Source: Desulfarculaceae bacterium (GTDB lineage: Bacteria; Desulfobacterota; Desulfarculia; Desulfarculales; Desulfarculaceae). From it: a DNA stretch of 64,000 nt. Below, in pieces: positions 58,414 through 64,000 of the stretch (the first letter of the stretch is position 1; every line of letters starts with the position of its first letter). The notes below the pieces were generated by a model. It worked only from the letters and a program-made list of their open reading frames with translations. It was not told the origin of the DNA and did not search any database. The stretch spans positions 62,001-126,000 of the forward strand of contig JAIPEN010000002.1 of the NCBI GenBank assembly GCA_021737145.1, given 5' to 3'. The translations under genes were made by a program, and so were the position numbers.

Positions 58414-59556
58414 TTACGCCTCCTCGAAAACTTTTTGGGCCGCGGCCACGCCGGAGCCCATCTCAAAGTCATACCCCAGGCCGGCCAGAGCCATCTCGAT
58501 GGCGCTGATGGCCTGCAGGGTGTCGAATTCGCTGATAAAGCCCATGTGGGCCACGCGGAAGATCTTGCCCTTGGCCTGGGCCTGGCCGCCCGCGATGAAA
58601 ATGGCGTACTTGTTCTTGAGCCAACCCACCACGTCCTGGGCGTCGATGCCCTCGGGGGCCATCACCGCGGTCAGGCCGGTGGAGGCGTTCTCCTTGGAGA
58701 ACAGCTCCAAGCCCCAGGCAGCCACCGCCGCCTTGAAGGCCTTGGACTTGATCTCGGTCTCCTTGTAGATGGTGTCCAGGCCGCCCATCTCCTCGATCAA
58801 GGCGAAGATGTCCAACAGGCCCAGGAACAGGGGCACCGGCGAGGTGAAGGCGCCCTTGTTGATGCTCTGGGTCTTGAGCTCCTTGGCCCAGGAGAAGTAG
58901 AACTTGGGGCAGGTGGAGCTCTCCATCATCTTCTTGGCCTTGGGGCCGATGGAGGCGAAGGCCAGGCCCGGAGGCAGCATGAGGGCCTTCTGGGAGCCGG
59001 AGATGACCACGTCCAGGTCCCATTCGTCGCTGGGGATGTCGTAGGCCGCCAGGGCGCTCACCGCGTCCACCACCAGAACCACGTCGGTGCCCTTGGTCAC
59101 CTCGGCCAGCTCCTTGATGGGATGGCTGACGCCGGTGGAGGTCTCCAGGGCCTGCACGTAAACCGCCTTGATCTCGGGATCGTCGGCCAACAGCTTGGCC
59201 ACGTCGGCCGGCTTGACCGCGTAGCCCCACTCCACGTCCAGGTTCACCGGCACGCAGCCGTAGGCCTCGAGGATCTCGGTCCAGCGCTCGCCGAACTTGC
59301 CGCCGCGAATGGCGATGGCCTTGTCACCCGGAGACAACAGGTTGGCCACCGAGCTCTCCATGGCGCCGGTGCCGCTGCTGCAGAAGACCAGAACATCGTT
59401 GTCGGTCTTGAAGATCTTCTTCAGTCCGTCGCGCACCTTGCCGAATATCTCCAGGAAGTCGCTGGAGCGGTGATGGATCAGGGGCTGGGCCATGGCCAGC
59501 AGGGTGCGAGGCGGGACCGGCGTCGGTCCAGGCGCCAAGAGAGAAACTTTTTTCAT
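58414..59556 (-). CDS. Class-V aminotransferase, alanine-glyoxylate/serine-pyruvate type
   Basis: The 380-residue PLP enzyme has PGPTPVPPRTL at the N-terminus, SGTGAMESSVANLL, VDAVSALAAYDI and the Schiff-base Lys190 in SGSQKALMLPPG. Paired with serA, it most likely serves as the phosphoserine aminotransferase that many anaerobes and archaea use in place of SerC; glyoxylate aminotransferase is the other option. It follows a leader of about 195 bases with stable hairpins. Confidence 0.88.
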   Translation of the reverse strand: MKKVSLLAPGPTPVPPRTLLAMAQPLIHHRSSDFLEIFGKVRDGLKKIFKTDNDVLVFCSSGTGAMESSVANLLSPGDKAIAIRGGKFGERWTEILEAYGCVPVNLDVEWGYAVKPADVAKLLADDPEIKAVYVQALETSTGVSHPIKELAEVTKGTDVVLVVDAVSALAAYDIPSDEWDLDVVISGSQKALMLPPGLAFASIGPKAKKMMESSTCPKFYFSWAKELKTQSINKGAFTSPVPLFLGLLDIFALIEEMGGLDTIYKETEIKSKAFKAAVAAWGLELFSKENASTGLTAVMAPEGIDAQDVVGWLKNKYAIFIAGGQAQAKGKIFRVAHMGFISEFDTLQAISAIEMALAGLGYDFEMGSGVAAAQKVFEEA

Positions 59557-59759
59557 CGCTGAGCTCCTTACCCATGGGATGTCAAACGGGAACGGCGGGC
59601 CGGGGCAGGCAATGACCTAATAGAAATAGGCGGTTTGCAGCCGCGGCAATAATATTGCTGCCGCCCTGAGGGCGGCGGCCCGCAACGGTTTCCCGATACA
59701 AGCTAAAACTCCCGCCCCGCCTTAGGCGGCAGCGGGACCGGCGATTTCCCGGATGCCAT

Positions 59760-59789
59760 TTTGTATGCCCAAAAAACAGGCTCTGTCAA
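59760..59789 (-). promoter_or_regulatory. Promoter of the serine operon
   Basis: TTGACA (59789-59784), 18-base spacer and TACAAA (59765-59760) on the minus strand. The transcript would have a leader of about 195 bases. Confidence 0.55.
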
Positions 59790-59872
59790 GGTTATTGTGC
59801 CGGGCGAAGCCAAAGCTACCACTGACCGGGACGCCGCGCCACCGTTGGAGCCCCTCGGGAAAACGGGCTCGC

Positions 59873-59907
59873 CAAAAGAAAGGGGGCCCGGCTTGCGCCG
59901 GGCCCCC
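59873..59907 (-). terminator. Intrinsic terminator after the porin gene
   Basis: An 11-bp stem GGGGGCCCGGC / GCCGGGCCCCC with loop GCAA is followed on the minus strand by TTTCTTTT. Confidence 0.88.
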
Positions 59908-59938
59908 TCGGGGTGATTTTTATGCGTTCAGGCTTGTC

Positions 59939-61090
59939 TTAGAAGACGAAGCGGAACTGCACGCCCAGCAGCCACTCGTTGCCCTTGTCGTCGCCGGTCG
60001 TCGGGTCGTCGCCGTGGCTGTAGTAAGAGAACTCGGGGTGGATACCGAAGTTCTTGGTGAACTGGTAAGGCACGGCGACGAAGGCACCCATGCGGACGTT
60101 CTCGTCCTTGGAGTAGCCGTTCTTGCCGGACCAGGCGTCGTTCGTGAAGTTCTCGTAACCGAAGCCACCAGTGATCATGATCTTGCCGATCTTGTACTCG
60201 CCAGCCAGCACGCCACCGTAGACGGTGGTGTCCTCGATATCACCAGAGGTGATGCCGTTGCGGTAAGGACGAGTCAGAGCGACGGGATAGAAGGGATACT
60301 CAGTCGCGAAGTTCACGCCGTAGTGGCCCTGGAACTTCAGAGTAAAGGCGCCCACGGTGTACTTAATCGGGAGCACTAAGGCCCAGGTGTTGTAGCTGTC
60401 AGAGCTACCGACGGTGTTATTGCCGTCTTCATAGGAGTGCTGCACGAAGTTGACACCAGGATGGGTCATGAAGCCGCCGACCTTGAACATGAAGGTCAAG
60501 CTGGCGCGGGGGAACATGAAGGTGGAGTCGGTGCCGGTGCCGAAGTAGTTAGTCTTCTGGCGCGGCTCCTCCAGCGCGAACTGGACGCCCCACTTGTCGG
60601 TGTTGTAGGTGAACTGCACCTGAGGTACACGGTGCGGCCACAGGAAGCCCCAACCGAACAGCAGCAGGTGAGCGCTCTCGTTCAGGCCGACATACTGACG
60701 AACGTGGTAGGCCAAGGAACCGAACCAGTTGTCGGTCTGACCAGCCAGAATACGGCAGTTGCCCACGCGCCAGTAGCCGTAGGCATAACGAACGCTGACG
60801 CTGGTTTCGGGCTGCAGGCTCTTGAGGCCCAGCTCGATACGGCCGCCCACGTTTTTGTCGACGCTGTAGAAGCGGCCACGCAGATAGGAGTGGCCGGGCA
60901 TGTTCAGGAACCAGCTGCCCACGTCGCTACCACTGGCGGTGAGCTCTTCGCTCTTTTGCCACCAGCCCACGTCGGTCAGCATACGAGCGGCCATCTGGAA
61001 GGTGTACGTCGAGGGCGACACCGCCAGAGCCGGCACGGATACGGCCAACATGGCCAGCACCGCGATGGCGAGAATCAGGATTTTTTTCAT
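59939..61090 (-). CDS. Outer-membrane beta-barrel porin
   Basis: The 383-residue protein has a clean signal peptide (KKILILAIAVLAMLAVSVPALA) and a mature part of alternating strands rich in Tyr, Gly, Phe and Asn with short polar turns, ending in VQFRFVF, the C-terminal Phe of an outer-membrane barrel. Residue spacing suggests about 14 to 18 strands. The family is not certain; it resembles uncharacterised Desulfobacterota porins. Codon choice is more uniform and less GC-extreme than in neighbours, a sign of high expression, in line with a strong promoter and a perfect ribosome site (AGGAG). The start at 61090 is set by the signal peptide. Confidence 0.82.
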   Translation of the reverse strand: MKKILILAIAVLAMLAVSVPALAVSPSTYTFQMAARMLTDVGWWQKSEELTASGSDVGSWFLNMPGHSYLRGRFYSVDKNVGGRIELGLKSLQPETSVSVRYAYGYWRVGNCRILAGQTDNWFGSLAYHVRQYVGLNESAHLLLFGWGFLWPHRVPQVQFTYNTDKWGVQFALEEPRQKTNYFGTGTDSTFMFPRASLTFMFKVGGFMTHPGVNFVQHSYEDGNNTVGSSDSYNTWALVLPIKYTVGAFTLKFQGHYGVNFATEYPFYPVALTRPYRNGITSGDIEDTTVYGGVLAGEYKIGKIMITGGFGYENFTNDAWSGKNGYSKDENVRMGAFVAVPYQFTKNFGIHPEFSYYSHGDDPTTGDDKGNEWLLGVQFRFVF

Positions 61091-61313
61091 TGACCTTTTC
61101 TCCTTTCCTAACGAAAACCAGATGCGCCTTGTGCCGTTGGACACTGTGTCCAGGGCTGAGGCGCTCCGGCTGGGATCCCTTGTCCTGGGTTGGCTCACCC
61201 CGGGCCATCGGTGACAAAGGACCTTGCAAACAGGTTCGCGGCAGGGTGGAAACGTACGCCGGTCTCCTAGCCGAGGGGCCGGCTTTCCAGAAGCCCACCG
61301 AACCTTGTGGCCA

Positions 61314-61343
61314 AAAATAGCAAGAGAGGGAGGGGTTTGTCAA
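61314..61343 (-). promoter_or_regulatory. Promoter of the porin gene
   Basis: TTGACA (61343-61338), 18-base spacer and TATTTT (61319-61314) on the minus strand. The predicted leader is about 215 bases long, which is unusual for a monocistronic porin gene and could hold regulatory RNA structure. Confidence 0.6.
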
Positions 61344-61369
61344 GCGGATTGTAATATCTTTTCGCGGCT

Positions 61370-61909
61370 CTAGGTGTCACTTTCCGGCATGGCTTTTGCG
61401 GCGGGACGCGAGGAGGGAAACAGGGCTTTTTTGCCCAGGATCCACAGCACGCGCATGGCGATGTACATGGGTATGAAACCGGCCGCGAAATTAATGCTCC
61501 AGGGGGTCAGAGGCAGGGGCACCTCCACCTGGCCGAAGCGCCAGGTGAGCCAGGCCATGGCCAAAAAGGCGGGCCACAGCGAGGAGGAGCCCATGGCCAC
61601 TCCCATGAAAAAGCTCTTGCCGAACGAGTCGTTGGCCTGGTCGTTAAACCCCTTGTATGCCAGCTTATTTCCCGAGCGTAGCGCCTCCCAGCTCTTGTCC
61701 TGGCCCTCCAGCATGAGGCGCTTTTCCCGCTCGATGTGCTCGTGGTTGAACCAGTGCACCAGGCCCAGGGTGGCCTCGCCCAAAATGGTGCACCACAGGC
61801 AGAGCACCGCCGTGCCCAGCCACCAGCCGGCCACCGGATCGCCCAGCCAGCGGTAGGGGGCGATCAGTATGGGGTCGGCCTTGTCGAGCAGCCAGAAAAC
61901 CGGGTCCAT
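61370..61909 (-). CDS. Membrane protein of unknown function
   Basis: The 179-residue protein has three hydrophobic segments (about 24-52, 99-122 and 135-160) with a charged, helical middle (NHEHIEREKRLMLEGQDKSWEALRSGNKLAYKGFNDQ). Topology resembles DUF106/EMC3-like small membrane proteins, but I cannot confirm a family. It lies immediately after the TauE/SafE gene on the same strand, with a strong hairpin terminator in the 100-base gap, so expression may be separate. Confidence 0.7.
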   Translation of the reverse strand: MDPVFWLLDKADPILIAPYRWLGDPVAGWWLGTAVLCLWCTILGEATLGLVHWFNHEHIEREKRLMLEGQDKSWEALRSGNKLAYKGFNDQANDSFGKSFFMGVAMGSSSLWPAFLAMAWLTWRFGQVEVPLPLTPWSINFAAGFIPMYIAMRVLWILGKKALFPSSRPAAKAMPESDT

Positions 61910-61953
61910 GGATCCTCGCCGGGTGGGGGTGGCTCACAGGGGAAGTATAGCCC

Positions 61954-61989
61954 AAAAAAAAGAGCGGGGCGGCCGCAAGGGCCGCCCCG
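61954..61989 (-). terminator. Intrinsic terminator after the TauE/SafE gene
   Basis: A 10-bp stem CGGGGCGGCC / GGCCGCCCCG with loop CTTGC is followed on the minus strand by CTCTTTTTTTT. T-tracts exist on both sides. Confidence 0.88.
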
Positions 61990-62012
61990 TTGCCGTTTTT
62001 TAGAGCGCCGGC

Positions 62013-63368
62013 CTAGAAGGGCGGCACAATGCTGTAGCCCAGGAAGCCCTTGGTGGTGTAGCGCAGGCCCACGTAGAAGGCCAGCACGATGAACATCCAC
62101 TTGAGGCCCTTTTCGGGGATGTACTTGGAGGTGCGCGGTCCGATCATGGAGCCGATGAAGATGCCGATGAGCTCGGCGCCGATGAGGCCCCAGGACACGG
62201 GCACGCCCTTGCCAACCATGTAGGAGAAGATGCTCACCACCATGCCCACCAGCACCACCAGGGCGCTGGTGCCGGCCACCAGGAACATGGGCAGGCCGGC
62301 CACCGAGGTGAGGAAGGGCACGAACAAGAAGCCGCCGCCGATGCCCAGGAAGGAGGCGATGGCCGCGATGACCAGGCCGCCCAGCATGGGGATGAAGCAG
62401 CGGAACTTGAACTCCACCCCGAAGAAGGTGAAGGAGATGGTGCCCATGAAGAAGGTGATCACCAGGCCGGCCAGGGCCAGCACGTAGGCCACCACCATGA
62501 TGGAGCCCACCAGGTTGAACCACAGGGCGCTGGCCACCACGCAGCCCAGGGCCAGCCACATGAGGCCCTGGCTGCCCGAGACGACCTTCACGCCCTTTTC
62601 GCTGCTGTCGCCTTCCTTGGTGCCCTTTTCAAAGGCCGCGGCCGCTTCCTTGGCCGCCTTTTTGCCGCGCTGGCCCCGGGGGGTCATCTCGTAGATGAGG
62701 AACAGGCCCAGCACGAACACGATCAGGCCGAAGTAGCCGATGTAGTCCTTGAGCGAAACCTTGCCGGCGGTGAGCTCGGGCACCATCCAGGAGCCGGCCA
62801 CGCCGCCGATGGCCAGACAGGCGCCCAGAGGCAGCACCAGACGGCCCATCTTGTAGTAGTTGAAGCTGGAGATGAGGGCCGAGAGCCCCACCAGCCACTG
62901 GTTGGACACCCGGATGGAGTCGGTGACCAGCTTGTTGACCGGGTTGCCCTTGCCAAAGCTCTTGGCATAGTCGGCCAGCCCGAAGATGGTGATGTGTCCC
63001 ACGCCGGCCATGATGCCGCCGAAGGCCCCGACGGTGGAGAAGATCCAGCCCACCCAGATGGCCCACAACAGGCCCCAGACATAGTGGGCGGCCGGCGCGC
63101 CGGGGATGCCCAGGAAGCCGGGCTCCTGACCGCGCGCGGCCACGCCCTTGGCCACGGCCTGTTTGGTCTTGTCGGCGAAGTTGGGATCGGCCAAGCTCTT
63201 GTTGATGGCGGTTTGCAGTTTGGCCGGCATGTCCTTGCTGACGATGCTGACCGTTGCCTGGCTGTCCCCCGCGGCGGGTTGTTTCTGGGCCAGGCTGCCG
63301 CTTGCGGCCAAGGCGGTCATCAGGCCCAGAACCAAGAGGGTTACGGTTGCCAACCAAAGCTTCCTCAT
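62013..63368 (-). CDS. TauE/SafE-family anion permease with N-terminal signal and inserted loop
   Basis: The 451-residue inner-membrane protein has an N-terminal hydrophobic segment or signal (KLWLATVTLLVLGLMTALAA), a periplasmic segment of about 60 residues, and two DUF81 repeats: STVGAFGGIMAGVGHI near 120 and FLGIGGGFLFVPFL near 345. Between them lies a charged cytoplasmic loop (RGQRGKKAAKEAAAAFEKG). This long form is common in sulfate-reducing and sulfur-metabolising Desulfobacterota, where sulfite, sulfonate or thiosulfate export is suggested. The start at 63368 follows GGGGAGG. Confidence 0.88.
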   Translation of the reverse strand: MRKLWLATVTLLVLGLMTALAASGSLAQKQPAAGDSQATVSIVSKDMPAKLQTAINKSLADPNFADKTKQAVAKGVAARGQEPGFLGIPGAPAAHYVWGLLWAIWVGWIFSTVGAFGGIMAGVGHITIFGLADYAKSFGKGNPVNKLVTDSIRVSNQWLVGLSALISSFNYYKMGRLVLPLGACLAIGGVAGSWMVPELTAGKVSLKDYIGYFGLIVFVLGLFLIYEMTPRGQRGKKAAKEAAAAFEKGTKEGDSSEKGVKVVSGSQGLMWLALGCVVASALWFNLVGSIMVVAYVLALAGLVITFFMGTISFTFFGVEFKFRCFIPMLGGLVIAAIASFLGIGGGFLFVPFLTSVAGLPMFLVAGTSALVVLVGMVVSIFSYMVGKGVPVSWGLIGAELIGIFIGSMIGPRTSKYIPEKGLKWMFIVLAFYVGLRYTTKGFLGYSIVPPF

Positions 63369-63533
63369 ATCTGCCTCCCCGGGCCCCACAGGCCCCGACG
63401 GTTATCAAATCTGGTGTAAGTGCTCCGTGGTCACTAGCAAACCGGTCTCGGCCGGGTTAAGCCCTGAATAGCATAACCCCGGCTAGGGTTTCAAGGCTTG
63501 CCTAAAGAATAATCATTCCGTTGCATTATGAAA

Positions 63534-64000
63534 CTAGGCCAGTTCACGGACCAACTCTTCGTAAAGGGAATCATACACCCGGGGCAGCTCAGGGACCAGA
63601 CCGGTTTCCGCCGACAGGCTGGTGATGGGCGCATCCAGGCCGCATGGGCGTATGTATTTGAAACGACTAAGATCGGTGCTGACATTCAAGGCCAGGCCGT
63701 GCATGGTGACCCCGCGCTGGATGGCCAGGCCGATGGCTGCGAGCTTGCGCCCTTGCACCCAGGCGCCGGGGCGGTCGGGATCGCCCGCCGCCCGCACCCC
63801 GAAGCGGGCCGCCGAGCGGCAGATGGCCTGGGTGATGCCCTCCACCAAACGGCGCACCCCCAGGCCCCGCGCTTTCAGGTCGATGATCAGATAGACCACC
63901 GCCTGGCCCGGGCCATGGTAGGTGACCTGGCCGCCGCGCTCCACCTGGTGCATCGCAAAGCCCTTGGCGGCCAGCTCTTCGGGCGGGAGCAGCACGTGAC
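63534..64000 (-). CDS. lipB: Octanoyltransferase LipB, 5' end cut by window edge
   Basis: It transfers octanoyl from ACP to lipoate-dependent proteins. The visible C-terminal 155 residues hold the family motifs: RGGQVTYHGPGQAVVYLIIDLKA, GAWVQGRKLAAIGLAIQRGVTMHGLALNV and the catalytic Cys in IRPCGLDAPITSL. The gene continues past base 64000. The product would supply lipoate to glycine cleavage or 2-oxoacid dehydrogenases encoded elsewhere. Confidence 0.93.
   Translation of the reverse strand, partial: HVLLPPEELAAKGFAMHQVERGGQVTYHGPGQAVVYLIIDLKARGLGVRRLVEGITQAICRSAARFGVRAAGDPDRPGAWVQGRKLAAIGLAIQRGVTMHGLALNVSTDLSRFKYIRPCGLDAPITSLSAETGLVPELPRVYDSLYEELVRELA

Larger units (their letters stand above)
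59557..59938. other. Serine-operon leader and porin terminator region
   Basis: This 382-base gap without genes contains the serine-operon promoter (59760-59789), a leader with at least two stable hairpins (CCCGC-TGCCGCC / GGCGG-GGCGGG near 59709-59734 and GGGCCGCCGCCCTCAGGGCGGC around 59661-59682), and the porin terminator (59873-59907). Confidence 0.6.

Overview
The window is GC-rich bacterial chromosome (coding GC clearly above 60 percent), densely packed, with short intergenic gaps. I recognise no rRNA, tRNA, CRISPR array, insertion sequence or prophage. The gene set points to a strictly anaerobic member of the Desulfobacterota (former Deltaproteobacteria); a Desulfarculus-like lineage is my best guess, and it is an inference. 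Supporting it are rubrerythrin with thiol peroxidase, a membrane pyrophosphatase of the K+-dependent, probably Na+-pumping type, Na+-decarboxylase beta and gamma subunits, a DUF6125 protein, CGGC- and DUF169-type cysteine proteins, a molybdopterin oxidoreductase, and the gene orders ispE-spoVG-prs-rplY-pth and rho-rpmE-DUF1385-prfA-prmC-murA.

Layout. 1-2700: partial TauE/SafE permease and the nitrogen operon amtB-glnK behind a near-consensus sigma-54 promoter. 2700-12150: FUSC-type permease, lysoplasmalogenase, TatT-like repeat protein, cysE-cysK, Hsp20, two lipoproteins and a TolC-family protein. 12200-18530: YbjT-like SDR protein, rubrerythrin under a Fur/PerR-like box, Tpx, a Phd/ParE-type toxin-antitoxin pair, SpoIIAA-like protein, TetR regulator, DUF6125 and CGGC proteins. 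18900-25550: the most unusual region. A molybdopterin oxidoreductase is divergent from an operon of DUF169 protein, DUF2889-like protein, DUF2889-PHP fusion, DUF169-dephospho-CoA kinase fusion and lipoprotein. 25590-31780: DUF3047 protein, nitrilase-type amidohydrolase with asnB behind a possible attenuator, PAS protein, lepA. 31900-37620: oadG-oadB, two tandem diguanylate cyclases, ogt with a radical-SAM gene, MerR regulator. 37660-49200: comEC, the murA-prmC-prfA-DUF1385-rpmE-rho group, coaE-rluD, carD. 49280-57250: hppA-pth-rplY-prs-spoVG-ispE, HtrA protease, DUF1844 protein. 57460-64000: short serA with a class-V aminotransferase (serine synthesis), an outer-membrane porin, a membrane protein, a second TauE/SafE permease and partial lipB.

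How parts fit together. Serine (serA plus aminotransferase) feeds cysE-cysK. Nitrogen supply is handled by amtB-glnK and asnB. Two Na+-linked systems (oadBG and the pyrophosphatase) suggest sodium bioenergetics. rbr and tpx form a peroxide-defence pair. A family of four intergenic elements of about 120 bp with fixed 50-20-50 architecture and a covarying central hairpin (10689, 26439, 40121, 45125) is the clearest non-coding novelty. The DUF169/DUF2889/PHP/CoaE/Mo-enzyme cluster is the best candidate for an undescribed biochemical system.
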